From positions 1 through 64,000 of the forward strand of contig MSJI02000118.1 in NCBI GenBank assembly GCA_001931905.2: a DNA stretch of 64,000 nt, read 5' to 3'. The position numbers and the translations under genes were made by a program. This stretch comes from Cladosporium sp. IMV 00045 (Eukaryota > Ascomycota > Dothideomycetes > Cladosporiales > Cladosporiaceae). Below the pieces are notes generated by a model that was not told the origin of the DNA, made no database searches, and saw only the letters and a list, made by a program, of their open reading frames with translations. Shown here in pieces: positions 1 to 10,786 of this stretch. Each line of letters starts with the position of its first letter. The stretch's first letter is position 1.

Positions 1-1737
1 GGGTTTGTATCAGGAAAGTAGAATCGAGTAAGTTGCAGGTTGCTTTCCCCGAATGGAAAAGTATGCACGAAACCCTTGCAGACATCATGCGAGATTTTAT
101 CATAGAAAGGAAGCTTAAAGGCTGCTCGTTGCGAGGGTAAGTTGTGAGGTTTCTCAAGTCTCGAACCAAAAAGTCTCGTCTCTCAGTGTTGCGCCAGGCC
201 GGTCCACTTTTGCAATTCTCGTCTGGAGTGAAGTGTCTCCGATTCAAAGCGAAACCACAGACATGAGTTCCAGGTTTTGGGAGACAAGGCTATGGCATAA
301 CTTCGCAATCGGAGGGTCTGGCCAAAATCATTGCAGAACGACCCGCGAAGTGGCATTTGCACTCGCGCGAGACCTGCCGGTCGGCATGTGCTCAATTGGG
401 CGATATTGGGATGATGTCTTCGTCCTCCACCCAGGGAGCCGGGTGAAGAAACAAGCTCCTTTGTTGGAACAAGGGTGCGCTCGTGTGAGAAGTGGATCTC
501 GAGGGAGAAGTCTGGCTGGAGGGCAGAATGGAGAGCCGAGTTGAGGCCGAAAGGACGGAGGGAAAGTTGAGAAAGCAAAATTGGGATGTGTGGCCTCGTC
601 GGCGCAGCGCCCGCTCGATCCGGTGAGTTTAGGCCAGCGAGCAACGGCGTGGGAATTTTGCTCTGGATAGCCATAACTTGCTCAGGGCGGTGGCGAAGGC
701 ATGGTCGAGAATAGCAGCAGGAAAGCAGTGCCGAGGGATGGCGATAAGGGAAGGGAGAAGGAAATGAAGAGAGATTGGGGTGAGAAATTGGATGATTTTC
801 AGGGAGAGGCACAGAAGGAGGAAGTTCACAACAGTAAACAGAGATCATCGACTACTGTATGTGCAGTATGCATATGTGCGTGCTTGAGTGGTACAGATAG
901 CCCCTCCAGCGTCTCCCAGTGAGACACAGCAGAGAGGCCCGGCGGTGGAGAGGAAATGCAGAGCGAGTGCAGGTTGAAGATGGCCCTTGGAGGATGATTG
1001 GGGCCGGGGATGGCGGCAAGGCGTGAAGCGATGGAAGACGGTTGGACCAAGGCTGGAAGAGAAGTGGATTCACGTGACGTCGTCCGGCAGAGGCATGAGC
1101 GAGAAAATCTTCATGGGTCGGCGGGACCAGCACCGATCCACCGACGAGCGACAGGGCGGTGAGGGATTTGATTGGCTTACAAGAGGAGACGGCTGTTTCA
1201 GGTGCGGGCAACGGCGGTGCGGTTGTGTGCTCGCCCATCCTAAGCGGGCAGCGGCAGGCGGCAATGAATGATGATGATGTGGGAAGGAGCACTGCGCCTC
1301 CTTGGAACTTGGCAGGCGCACCCCGGCTGGTCGCCTCTCACTGGCGGGAAAGAGCGAGGGCTGAGGCTTGTTGGCAGACGGGGCCAGTTGTGTGTGCGGT
1401 GCTAGTGCGTGCTGGCTATGTCGCTGCTTCTCTCTGTCTGTCCGTCTCCTCCTCTCCGCATTCTCGCTGCCTCCAATCTCCAAACACCCACCCTCCATAC
1501 CACTTCGACACCACCACAACAACACCATCTTCACCATCGACAGTCATTCGCTAACGACTCCCCACCCTCGTTGCGACTTTGCATTCACCATCAACACGCC
1601 ACCACTCATCTCATCGCCATAACCCACGCCTCCAGAGGAGAACAACAACCCGTGAGACCGCGACGTTTCCACCTGGTCTCCGTCGCAAACGCCCGTGAAA
1701 AGGCCACTTTTCTCTCAACAACACCTCGACACACCAC
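1..1737. other. Upstream region and 5' leader of the bZIP gene
   Basis: No convincing gene. Short open frames occur on both strands but overlap one another and show no recognisable protein. From about 1409 to 1737 the + strand becomes C/T- and CA-rich, typical of a fungal promoter and 5' leader, running directly into the ATG at 1738. Upstream ATGs in this stretch could act as uORFs, but this is not testable by eye. Confidence 0.6.
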
Positions 1738-3451
1738 ATGGCTGCTCAGCAACATCCTGCAATGGGAAGCAGACCGACTCTCAAGACCGAAAACTTCGAT
1801 ATGGACTCTTTCTTCGACTTCAACCAGGGCGGCGCCCAGCCCTCGCCTATCAACCCTACCTCATCACGCCCTGATGCTACGCCGCAGGCGGCTGGCCAGG
1901 ACTGGAACTCTCTCTCGCCCTTCGACCAACCCGAGGAGCGCCAGCACTTCAATGGCCCCAGCCACGACTACACTCAATACAAGCAGCAGGTCGGCTTGCC
2001 CATTGGAAGCCTCCAGAGCATGCCCATGAACCAGCCTCAGATGATGGACGGCTTCAACTCTGGAATTGACATGAACATGGACGCCGGATTCGCCAGTGGC
2101 TGGTCTTCTGGCATCGACATGGATGCCGAAATGGGTATGGACTTCAACCAACCTCAGGCCGCCGCCATGCCGCCACCCATGTTTTTCCCTCCTGGCAACA
2201 CCGACAGCCCTTCTGGTAACTTTGTCAACCCAAACACCCTCGGCGGCCAAGATGAGCCTCCTAGCAATGTCGGTCGTCTCTGGCCTGGCATGCATTCTCA
2301 GCAGGCCCAGCAAGTCGCCATGCAAAAGGCTGCTCAAACCCAGGCGATGCAGCAGCGTCAGATGAAGCTACAGGCTCAGCAGCAACAGTACCGCCAAGCT
2401 GCCAATGCATCCCAGAACCAGAGCCAAGGCTCGTCTGCTCAGCAGCAGAGCCATGGCAATGGCAAGCGTCCTTCGCACGCCACCGAACCGCATGTTGAGG
2501 AGTCCATCTCGCGTCTGCTTAACCAGATGCGCAACAACAGCACAGCTTCTGCCGACGATGCTGGTTCTCCTGATAACCTTCTCCCTCAGATCGCCAGAAT
2601 GAGGAAGGATGAGGAGGAGATGGACGAGGATGAGCGTCTTCTCGCTTCTGAGGAGGGCAAGAAACTTTCCAGCAAGGAACGTCGCCAGCTCAGAAACAAG
2701 GTGTCAGCTCGCGCCTTCCGCTCCAGAAGAAAGGGTAAGTCTAATTGTCATTCAGCCATTGAGAAACGCCTGCTAACAATTCATAGAATACATTGGCCAG
2801 CTTGAAGGCGAGATTGCTCTCAAGACTCAGGACGCCAACAACCTCCGCAGCGAAAACACCGCACTTCTCCAGGAGAACGAGCGCTACCGTGGTCTCATTG
2901 AGACTCTCCTTCGCCACCCTGCCTTCACGCCTTTCCTCAACGATCTCAGCGCCGACCCCTCCTCTCTTGGTCTTGGTCAGCTCCAGCAGAAGGTCGCCCA
3001 ACCCACCCCTACTCCCCAGCAGCCGGCTCAGCAGCAACCTCAACCGCAACAGCAGACCACTCCCGTTCAATCTCAGCCTCCCCAGGAAGACGTCAAACCC
3101 GAGTTCATGAACTTTGATGCGTCTCAATTGCAAATTCCCCAGCAACAACCCCAAGCTCCCACCCAGCAGCAACCTAACGGCAACGAGCGCGTCGGCCTGG
3201 CCATGATCCCCGAGAACGATTTCAGCAAACTCAACATCAACAGTCTCCAGCCCATGAACAACAACTATGGCTACCAAAGTGTCAACGCCTTCGCCGTCAC
3301 CGACTTGCCCAACGGTCCCAACCCCGCTGATCTTCTCGCTGCCTACTCTACTTCCGCATCTTCCGTCTCGACTTCACCCGCCGCCTGCTCTTCCGATCTG
3401 AACGTCCTGCTCTCAAAACTGGATACCTCCGCCAGGAGTATCAGGTCGTAG
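1738..3451 (+). CDS. bZIP transcription factor (two exons, 553 aa)
   Basis: Nuclear DNA-binding transcription factor. Exons 1738-2734 and 2787-3451 are separated by a 52-bp intron (donor gtaagt, branch tgctaac at 2771, acceptor tag at 2784-2786). Splicing completes a basic region with the pattern N-x-x-S-A-R-A-F-R-S-R-R followed by KEYIGQLEGEIA, then a leucine zipper (about residues 320-375) and a conserved tail beginning RHPAFTPFL. The N-terminal 300 residues are rich in Gln, Met, Asn and Pro, with a poly-Gln-like stretch near residues 185-235 that resembles an activation domain; the C-terminal third is also Gln/Pro rich. The family is fungal bZIP of the KERRQLRNKVSARAFRSRR type. The target genes cannot be inferred. 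Without splicing, the frame stops shortly after the basic region, so the intron is required. Confidence 0.9.
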
Positions 3452-3952
3452 GTGGTGGTGAATTAGTCGGTTGTCACAAGCTAGCTGGCTGCAGTCATCT
3501 GTCATCTTCTATCATCATACCAACCATATCTACCACTGTGCAACACATTTCTCATTTGTTGAAATGATTTCTCTTCCATTGTTTGGGATACCACCACTTA
3601 GCTCGACCATGAGCATCACTTCATTCGGACCACGGACACGGCAAAAACAAACTTTCCTTTCAACATCAACTTTTTTTTTTTCATATATCTTTTCATGGGG
3701 GAAACACAGTGGGCGTTCGGAAACGAAATGGGGCATCAAGGCGTTTATTCTGTACTGCTGGGCTTCACGGCTGTGCCCTATTTTACCTTTATCTTTTCTG
3801 TATTCATTGCATGCATTGAGTTTAATCTTTTCATCCTTTTGTTTTGAAAGCCTGGTCTCTTGAGGTAATAGGCATTTCCAGATGTTTGCTTTTCTTGTTT
3901 AGGATACATAGCTGCTATCTTGGTATGTTCTTGTTCTAGATCAAGGAAAATG

Positions 3953-3970
3953 AAAAAAAAAAAAAAAAAA
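3953..3970. repeat. Poly-A homopolymer, 18 bases
   Basis: Uninterrupted run of 18 A, about 500 bases after the bZIP stop. No adjacent target-site duplication or retroelement frame was seen, so it is treated as simple sequence. Confidence 0.9.
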
Positions 3971-4104
3971 GAATGCAATTCTTCAAAAGAAAACTACCTT
4001 ACCTGCTCGTCTTCACGATGATCCCATTACTCCATGTCTAATACTTTGTCACCCTGAGATCGACCCAGTTATGCTTTTAAATAAGAAGCACCAAAAGAAG
4101 GACT

Positions 4105-4290
4105 AGAGCATCTGCGGACCTGCACACCTTCCTTCTCACTAGGTGCAAAGTACATATAGGTACCATCAAAGCAGGTAGTAATTTTTAGATACATGTAGTA
4201 TACTAGCCTCAGCAAATAGAGTTGAGTTCCTCACACACGTCCCGTCCTCTCTCCGCGTTCGAGGTGTTATTATCCCTATGGTACAGTGGA
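4105..4290. repeat. Diverged direct duplication, copy A
   Basis: This copy shares three blocks in the same order with 4396-4595. The first is AGAGCATCTGCsGACCTGCA, at 4105 and 4396. The second is an AGGTGCrA...TAGGTACC block, near 4140 and 4430. The third is GCGTTCGAGGTGTkATT, at 4255 and 4560. The offset drifts from 291 to about 305 bases, so the copies have accumulated indels. No coding content is evident. Confidence 0.65.
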
Positions 4291-4395
4291 TCGCATTTTT
4301 CGCTAACAACTTGAATCCATCCCTATGTTTAATATGTTCTTCTTTCTGGAAACGACTTCGTGATACTTTTGCGAAGCAGGAATACATGTAGAGAA

Positions 4396-4595
4396 AGAGC
4401 ATCTGCCGACCTGCATTGCCTTATCTTCAGGTGCGAGTTACCTAGGTAGGTACCTAGTATTAAAGTAGAACATAAACCAGCTGGTGGTATGACAGCCTCG
4501 GCAGATCTAGTGTAAGATTCTGCATGTATACGTTCTTCTTTCTTTTCCCCTCCTCCTCTGCGTTCGAGGTGTGATTTTCCTTACACAGCGGACCA
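4396..4595. repeat. Diverged direct duplication, copy B
   Basis: Second copy of the element at 4105-4290. Its middle block is expanded into a near-palindromic CCTAGGTAGGTACCTAG (about 4441-4457). Confidence 0.65.
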
Positions 4596-4877
4596 CCGAT
4601 ATCAAGTCCCAGCAAGCCCGCTCGACCAATCACACCTCGCGCAGCAAACTTGCTCAAAATCCTCCACGCGGGATGGGAATTCGTCCGACTTTGGGGGGAT
4701 TTGCGACTTGCACTTGGCTCGTTCTTGGGATTCTCAGACGTTTCTAGGCTGCTATTCCTCCGAGCTGAGAGATTTTGATGTGATGGATTCGGGGTTAGAG
4801 GGCTTGTTGCCGTCTTACTTGCATGGATGATCTCTTCTTTTGCTAGGGTCGGTGGATGAGATGGGGACGGGGATGGG

Positions 4878-4883
4878 TATAAA
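4878..4883 (+). promoter_or_regulatory. TATA-like box of the NmrA-like gene
   Basis: TATAAA in a G-rich context, 239 bases before the chosen ATG at 5122. The distance would imply a 5' leader of roughly 200 nt. Sequence match only. Confidence 0.4.
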
Positions 4884-5121
4884 GGGAGGGCGATAGGTCG
4901 TGAGTTGGATGTTGGATTGTTGCATCGCATCTTCATATCCTTCCATCCTTCTGGACGATTGGGACTTAGAACTCGACTTTAATATCGAATTTGGTCGTTT
5001 GAGACTTCGTTTTGATATTGACCAATCTATCAATCGATCGTTTTCACCATTCACTGGACGAATACCTTTCACTCCAACAACACTGCCTCAACCCAACCCA
5101 ACCCAACACCTATCCTCGAAA

Positions 5122-6105
5122 ATGGTCACCGTCGCCCTCGCCGGCGCCACCACAGGCCCGGGCCTCATCCTGCTCCGCCACCTCCTCTCCTCCCCAACCA
5201 ACAAACACACCCTGATCCTCCTCTCCCGCGCCCCTCAACCAGCCTTCACCTCTCTCGGCGTCTCCGTCCGCGTCGCAGACTACACCTCCCCCGCCTCCCT
5301 CGCCTCCGCCCTGGAGGGAGTACACACCCTCCTCTCCTTCCTAGGCGGCACGGCCGAGGCGCTGCACGAAAGCCAGTTGGCGCTCGTGCAAGCTGCGAAA
5401 GACGCGGGGGTTAGGCGCTTCGCGCCGTCGGAGTATGCTGTGCGAGGTGGTGGGTATGAGCTGAGTTTGTACCAGGGGAAGAAAGCGGTTTGGGAGGCTG
5501 CGAAGGACAGTGGGATGGAGTTGACGCGGTTCAGTTGTGGGATTTTCATGGGGTTGTTGGGGACGGGTACGCCTAAGGAGGTGAGCGAGGAGGGTGCCAG
5601 GACGGGATTTGCGAGTGGAGAGGAAGAGGCGCTGGGCGGGCTGAAGAGGTGGGATTTTGTGGTTAATTGCACGGCGGGCACGGCAGATGTGCCGGGCGAT
5701 GGGAGGGAGGAGTTTGTCATGACGAGTACGAGGGATGTGGCGAGGTTTGTGGAGTGTGCGCTCAGCATGGGAGAGGGGGAGTGGATGGAGGAGATGGGCA
5801 TGAGGGGCGAGGTTGTCACTTGGAGGGGGGTTGTGGAGGTGCTGGAGAGGGTGCAGGGGAGGAAGTTCTTGGTTAGGGAGAATGAGGTAGAGAAGTTGGA
5901 GAAGCTGATCAAGGAGGATGAGGGGAGTCTGTTCTATAATGAGGTTAGGCTTTGTTTGGCTAAGGGTGGGGGACTGGTGAGCGATGAGTTGAATAGGCTG
6001 TTCCCGCATATTAAGCCGATGGGGGTGGAGGATTTTGTGAGGACTTGGTGGGATGGCGTCGAGTTGGGCGAGCCTGCGTGGACGGAGGATCGTATGGTTG
6101 TGTGA
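5122..6105 (+). CDS. NmrA-like / isoflavone-reductase-type NAD(P)-binding protein (327 aa)
   Basis: Single-exon atypical short-chain dehydrogenase of the NmrA/PCBER group, probably a cytosolic NAD(P)H-dependent reductase or redox-sensing protein; the substrate is unknown. The N-terminus forms a Rossmann beta strand (VTVALAG) and a glycine loop GATTGPG at residues 8-14; this is a shifted version of the usual GxTGxxG. Later landmarks are FAPSEY, the family lysine region QGKKAVWEAAK, and a C-terminal helical part. The frame is open upstream to about 4900, but the ATG at 5122 has a good context (gaaaATGG) and starts exactly at the Rossmann strand, so longer starts are rejected. The third positions shift from C-rich in the first third to G-rich in the rest, with no frame break. 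Confidence 0.85.
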   Translation: MVTVALAGATTGPGLILLRHLLSSPTNKHTLILLSRAPQPAFTSLGVSVRVADYTSPASLASALEGVHTLLSFLGGTAEALHESQLALVQAAKDAGVRRFAPSEYAVRGGGYELSLYQGKKAVWEAAKDSGMELTRFSCGIFMGLLGTGTPKEVSEEGARTGFASGEEEALGGLKRWDFVVNCTAGTADVPGDGREEFVMTSTRDVARFVECALSMGEGEWMEEMGMRGEVVTWRGVVEVLERVQGRKFLVRENEVEKLEKLIKEDEGSLFYNEVRLCLAKGGGLVSDELNRLFPHIKPMGVEDFVRTWWDGVELGEPAWTEDRMVV

Positions 6106-7054
6106 GGTTTGAGTGGTCTTGGGTAGTGGTGGCGAAGCGTGCTGGCAATTAAGTCGTAGAAAAGGATTTTGTGCGTAGATTCAACATTGCCGTACAGTAT
6201 GTCGCTTTTCCAGAGAATGCCGTCTGCAATGAGATGTGTTTTTTCTTTTCCAGCCTTTGAGACAGTGGCCCTTCGATCAGCAGGTCAGCAATGCTCGCAT
6301 TTGTTTCGGTAGGGGTGTATCGAATCTTACGTAGGACGTGGCTATACTTTTGAGCAATCAGATCTGCTCGTTCGGATGACATCAAATAATAAATGGTGGC
6401 AGAATCATGATGGAAAACAAAAGACTGCATCAAGTTCAGAAGAGGTGGTAACAGCCTTGACCAAACACCGATCGTATACCGACTTTATCAACGAGCTGGC
6501 TGGACATCATCTTTTCCCGGCAGAATTGCGACTTCCGTCTTCAAATCTTGAGGGAACGACTGTTGATTGCACGGCCAAGATCATTGAGGTCTGGCAAGAC
6601 TATCGAAGGTCTGTGGTGGACTTGGTTGTTGATTGCTCATGCTTGACCATTGATCTTGAGTCGCCTCGTTTGGCTTTGTTGATGAAGAGGGTCCAGATTT
6701 CACAGTACGTGAATGTGCTCCCGAATTGAATGATGGCTCACTAAAAGATCATAAGAAACAAAGAAGATGTTCATGGATTGGTCATGGATCAAGTATGAAG
6801 GAGTGGTCCATCGGAAGGGTCGCTTAGACATGAATTCACCAGACTAGACCCGTTTTGTCAGACAGCTTGTGAGACTTGGTGATCCCCGTCGGCGGCCAGT
6901 TGGAGGGTATCACGAGCAACCTCCCTCGACAAACCTCATCTTCTTCTCATTGCCCTTCTTCTACTTTCTGCGTTCTTGCGTCTCTCCTTGAAAATTCATT
7001 ACTGGACCACCTGCCTCAAACCACGGTTGAGGAAACAGACTATTCCCAGGCAAT
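6106..7054. other. Intergenic region with one doubtful small ORF
   Basis: Between the NmrA-like gene and ATG27. It contains an ATG-started open frame (6376-6729, listed separately) of uncertain status. The last 150 bases are C/T-rich, as expected of the ATG27 promoter. Confidence 0.5.
6376..6729 (+). CDS. Possible small hypothetical protein (117 aa)
   Basis: ATG-started open frame with a mixed, protein-like composition and no low-complexity tract. I recognise no domain, signal peptide or membrane segment. An open frame on the opposite strand overlaps its start. It could equally be chance; conservation in related fungi would decide. Confidence 0.2.
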   Translation: MTSNNKWWQNHDGKQKTASSSEEVVTALTKHRSYTDFINELAGHHLFPAELRLPSSNLEGTTVDCTAKIIEVWQDYRRSVVDLVVDCSCLTIDLESPRLALLMKRVQISQYVNVLPN

Positions 7055-8144
7055 ATGCTGCTATCCCCGACGATGCCCTCCTACCTCGCCATCCTCCTCG
7101 CCCTTCCCGCCGCAATCACAGCATCAACACTAGACTGCGAGAAGATCCGCGTGGACAAGCAAGACTTCAATCTCTCTCCCCTCGGCGGACCCAAAACGGT
7201 GCACTTGCAGGAATACGACCCGCCCTCGATCGCCAACACCACCTTCACGATCGACATTTGCAACCGACTGAAGCGCGACCCCGAGATCCCCAACGACAAG
7301 CAATGTCCCATGGGCACGCAAGTCTGCGGTGTGGAAGAAGTCTACCACCGCGATGGCTCCCACGATACATTTAAAGTGCAGCCCATCGCGGGTGAGTTCA
7401 CCGCGAGCCACGGTCGCGCGCTGGACCCGAGGTGGACGAGACTGAAGGGCAGTGCTAGCAATGAGGATGCCGAGAGGGAAGGTCTGCGCCTTGAATTGAA
7501 CGGCGGAAAGTACCCTGAGAACAAGGAGGGCAAGCCGCATAAGGCGATTGTGGAGTTCCTCTGCGATGCGGAGCTGACGGGGAATGAGGGCTTTGAGGAT
7601 GCGAAGGAGAAGCGAGTTGTTCGTCGCGCTGAGGGTGAGGGTGAGAAAGAGGGCGAGAAAGAAGGTGAGGGTGAACCTGACGATGAGGTCACCCTCCCGG
7701 ATCTGGACAAGGGCAAGAGCATCGAATTCGTGAGCTTCAAGACCGAAGGCGAGGATCAGACGAAAGTGCTGCGCCTCCGCTGGAAGACGAAGTATGCTTG
7801 CGAGAACGCGGAAAAGCCTCCTCCACCTGAGAAGAAGGGCCACTCGTGGGGTTTCTTCACCTGGTTCTTGATCATGTAAGTTCACCCTACCTACCTCGCA
7901 GCTCCTTTCTCTCTGCAATTGTCCCGTTACTAACACACTGCGCAGCGTCTTCCTCCTCGCGGCAGCTTACATCATCTTCGGCTCATGGCTCAACTACAAC
8001 CGCTACGGCGCGCGCGGATGGGACCTCATCCCGCACGGCGACACGATCCGCGACCTTCCCTACATTGTCAAGGACTTTGGCAGCAGTGTGGCGGGCAGGA
8101 TAAAGGTTGGGGGAGACTCCAGAGGTGGATATAGCGCTGTGTAA
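7055..8144 (+). CDS. ATG27: Autophagy-related protein 27 (two exons, 339 aa)
   Basis: Type I membrane protein that cycles among Golgi, endosome, vacuole and Atg9 vesicles and supports selective and bulk autophagy. Exons 7055-7875 and 7946-8144 flank a 70-bp intron (gtaagt to gcag). The order is: signal peptide (residues 1-24, either of two Met starts works), a luminal Atg27/MRH-like region with cysteines near residues 26, 71, 87 and 93, an acidic EGE/KEGE repeat linker near residues 190-215, the conserved KTKYAC block, and one transmembrane segment (about 265-288). The short cytosolic tail ends in YSAV. In yeast Atg27 a C-terminal YSAV motif is the tyrosine sorting signal for AP-3 transport to the vacuole, so its presence supports the call. 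The intron splits the membrane segment, so the unspliced product would lack the tail. Confidence 0.93.
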
Positions 8145-8518
8145 TATTTTCTTGGGAAGTATACGTGATGCGCAGTTGTGTCTTTTTGCGGCTCTTTTTG
8201 GGGCGCTGGTCGTTGGGGTTTCTGTGTAGATAGATGCGCTCTCTTGTGAGCGAGTGTATAATGCATCATGGGATTTACAGGTCTTCACTATCTTCTTCAG
8301 CGATTGTCTCAGCTTCAGCATTTCTACCAAACACACCGGTCATGGGTTAGAGTGTTTGGCGGTAATTTCCCTGCAAGAGATGGGCACGAAACAGTAATCC
8401 AGAGGACTTGGTCGTGTACAAAAAAGTACATGTACAGCTATGTAGACATTGCTTTTTGATATCTCCCAGGGACTGGTGCCGAAATATGCATACTCAAACA
8501 ACCCCAAACTCGACACCT
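8145..8518. other. Convergent 3' region between ATG27 and the MFS gene
   Basis: 374 bases shared by two convergent 3' ends. T-rich stretches follow the ATG27 stop. No gene seen. Confidence 0.6.
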
Positions 8519-10114
8519 CTACGTCTTCTCAGACTGCTCTTTCATAACCTCCCCACCACTCTGCATAAACGGACTCTTCTCTCTAAACCACCTCCCCTTC
8601 CAAACAAAAACCAACGGCGCCAACCCCAACAAAAGCGCAAGGAACGCAAGCAAAGTGCTCGCCCAATGAAAGCCAAGATTCGTATACATACTCTGCGCCG
8701 CGAGCGGCAAGAACCCAGCAACGTTATTCTCACCAAACGCCACAGCGCTAATGGCCGAGCCAGCATAGTCCGAAGCAGCGTAAGCGTCCGTGATATAGTC
8801 CGCCACGGCAGAAACGACAGTCATGATCCCGAAACCCACCATGGCCAGACCAACCGCCGGCGCGATCCAGGGGAAGTGCGGATAGGAGGTCCAGGCGTAG
8901 ACGAACATGCCGCCGACGATTCCGACGAAAGAACCGAAAATGCTCACGTACAGCCTCGCTTCCGGGATCGGTCGGCCGGGGCATTCGGTGTTGCGGCTCG
9001 CGGACTGCAGGAAGAGGCGCGTGCCGTACAGCGTGGCGAGCCAGCCGATTCCCTCGCCGATCACCACGGCGCCTTGCACGTAGCTGATGCTGTATTCCTC
9101 CCAGCCGTAGAGGGTGGAGAAGACTTGCGCGACGGACTGGGTGAAGAGGAAGACGGTACCGAAGCTGAAAGCCGACCAGAGAGTGGAGGCGAAGAGGACG
9201 GGTTCGGTGAAGAGCAGCATTATGGGGCGGGTGGCGGAGCGAGCGAGGCGGGTGAGGACGGGTGGGGAGTTGAGCTCGGTGGAGGTGAAGATTTGCTTTC
9301 CCGTGGAGTGCCGGAGGTGTTTGGCGCGGCGGCGCAGGATGACGGTGCCGCGGGTTTCTTCAACCGTGTAGATGAAGATTGGAAATAAGGCGACGTATAT
9401 GATGATCTGGATGTAGAAGATCCAGCGCCAGGTGGACAGGAATTGAGTCACTCCGCCGAAGACTGGTGGGCCCAGAGTGCTGCCCCAGAGGTAGAGCAGG
9501 ATGTATAGTCCGACTGGTATGCTTCTTTCTTCCTCCGTTTCCCAGACGTCTGGAATGACACTCGCGATCGTGTTGGCGAGTAAAGAAGCGCATCCTCCAG
9601 AGAAGAATCGAGTCACGATCAAAGTAGCGAAGTTCTGCGCGACTGCTTGGGGGATGATCATTATGATGAAAAAGGCATAGGTCACCATGAACCCCCATCG
9701 AACACCAAGATCCTCCATCAATGGTAGAAACAAGATGATAAAAATGGCCCCGCCGACACTCCAGCTGCACATCGGCCAGTAGCTGTGAGGGAAGTTCGCA
9801 TCGCTGACTCCGAACTCTTCATTGATCTCCCCAGCAGCGACGGTGATAGACGTGCCGTTCCAGCATGCCATCAAAGTGGCGAATAGAGCGGCTCCAGTAA
9901 CGATCCATTTCCGGCGTTTGCTCCAATTCACGGGATTTGTAGGATCATCCGGTCCGTCCCAGTTCAAAATCTGAACGTCTCCTTTCTGTCCATCGACAGC
10001 CGGCGAGAGGCCTCGAGGGCTCTCCTCGAGATCCCGAAGCTGCTGTTCGTTACTCTCAAGACGAGCATCAGTGGCTTGTTGAGCAGCGTTGCTCGGCTGG
10101 CCACGAATGCTCAT
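8519..10114 (-). CDS. DHA1-type MFS multidrug/polyamine transporter (531 aa)
   Basis: Plasma-membrane proton antiporter of the major facilitator superfamily, drug:H+ antiporter-1 group. The cytosolic N-terminus (about 85 residues) carries the group signature DPTNPVNWSKRRKW just before the first membrane helix; twelve hydrophobic segments follow, with the usual long central loop after YTVEETRG. That position normally reads PET and here the proline is replaced. The last segments contain an AVAFGENN...GFLPLAAQSMY stretch typical of TPO/FLU1-like carriers. It is a single exon with a normal start and stop and typical length. The substrate cannot be told from sequence. No biosynthetic genes sit beside it, so a metabolite-export role is not supported by context. 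Confidence 0.9.
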   Translation of the reverse strand: MSIRGQPSNAAQQATDARLESNEQQLRDLEESPRGLSPAVDGQKGDVQILNWDGPDDPTNPVNWSKRRKWIVTGAALFATLMACWNGTSITVAAGEINEEFGVSDANFPHSYWPMCSWSVGGAIFIILFLPLMEDLGVRWGFMVTYAFFIIMIIPQAVAQNFATLIVTRFFSGGCASLLANTIASVIPDVWETEEERSIPVGLYILLYLWGSTLGPPVFGGVTQFLSTWRWIFYIQIIIYVALFPIFIYTVEETRGTVILRRRAKHLRHSTGKQIFTSTELNSPPVLTRLARSATRPIMLLFTEPVLFASTLWSAFSFGTVFLFTQSVAQVFSTLYGWEEYSISYVQGAVVIGEGIGWLATLYGTRLFLQSASRNTECPGRPIPEARLYVSIFGSFVGIVGGMFVYAWTSYPHFPWIAPAVGLAMVGFGIMTVVSAVADYITDAYAASDYAGSAISAVAFGENNVAGFLPLAAQSMYTNLGFHWASTLLAFLALLLGLAPLVFVWKGRWFREKSPFMQSGGEVMKEQSEKT

Positions 10115-10786
10115 GATGCATTGGGATGGAATTGATGGGGAATCGAATTGTGCGGATGTGAGAAAAACATCGAGACCTACCTGCAGGAAAATATATACTG
10201 ATCAGCGCGAAGGAAGAGGGAGGTTGACGAGTAGAGTGGGAAGAGGGTTCGCTTAGCGCGCTATGATGCCTTTCGAATGACCCGATGTTTGCCTTTTACA
10301 GTAATCGTAGCGGCTAACGCGGCGGGAAGTCATAAGTACGTCGTTAAGTATTTCTCCTTTGTCTGTTGACTTGACTTGGTGATAGATCGAGTTTGTCGGA
10401 ATGTTCGTACGATTTGTAGGACAATGTAGTCTTGCCCTATCCCACGAGACAGCAACTCCAGAATCTCCATGGGACAAGCCTTTGCTTAACCATCAGTCGC
10501 GTCTTGGAAGATGGAGAAAGTGTCGTGGCGGCCAAGGTGTCGAGACCCACACTTAAGGTTCCTTACAAGCGATCTCGGAGCCCGCGGCCATCTGCACGTG
10601 AGCAGGGGGACTCGGATGGCCAGTAACGGTGAAGGTAAAGCTGCTTGGCAAGACGTGAAGTCAGCCCTATCTTATCGGCATTGGAGCAAGGTAGATATCG
10701 CAATTGAATGATTTGATGCATCAAGGTCAGTAATTCATATTCGACTGGAGCTCAATATCAAACGCAGAACAAGCATTTCAATCACA
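10115..10786. other. Divergent promoter between MFS and DUF4202 genes
   Basis: 672 bases separating two divergently transcribed genes. It carries a TATATAT stretch on the minus side (10190-10196). No additional gene was recognised. Confidence 0.6.
10190..10196 (-). promoter_or_regulatory. TATA-like element of the MFS gene
   Basis: TATATAT about 76-82 bases before the MFS ATG on the minus strand, a plausible spacing for a fungal TATA element. Sequence match only. Confidence 0.35.

Larger units (their letters stand above)
3452..5121. other. Intergenic region with poly-A tract and diverged duplication
   Basis: 3' flank of the bZIP gene and promoter of the NmrA-like gene. It holds an 18-A run (3953-3970), a diverged direct duplication (4105-4290 and 4396-4595) and a TATA-like box at 4878. 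Open frames here have no protein-like features. Confidence 0.6.

Noticed and set aside
183..848. 221-codon minus-strand frame at the window start
   Set aside because: Overlaps other frames, Pro/Ser/Leu-rich with no motif; no evidence of a gene.
3953..3970. Poly-A tail of a retroposed copy
   Set aside because: No adjacent processed-gene sequence or target-site duplication; plain homopolymer.
8408..9388. 326-codon open frame on the plus strand
   Set aside because: Antisense to the MFS transporter; sequence is Arg/Glu/Gly-rich as expected for a reverse-strand reading.
5122..10114. NmrA-like reductase plus MFS transporter as a biosynthetic cluster
   Set aside because: No core synthase, P450 or pathway regulator is nearby and ATG27 lies between them; simple neighbourhood of unrelated genes.
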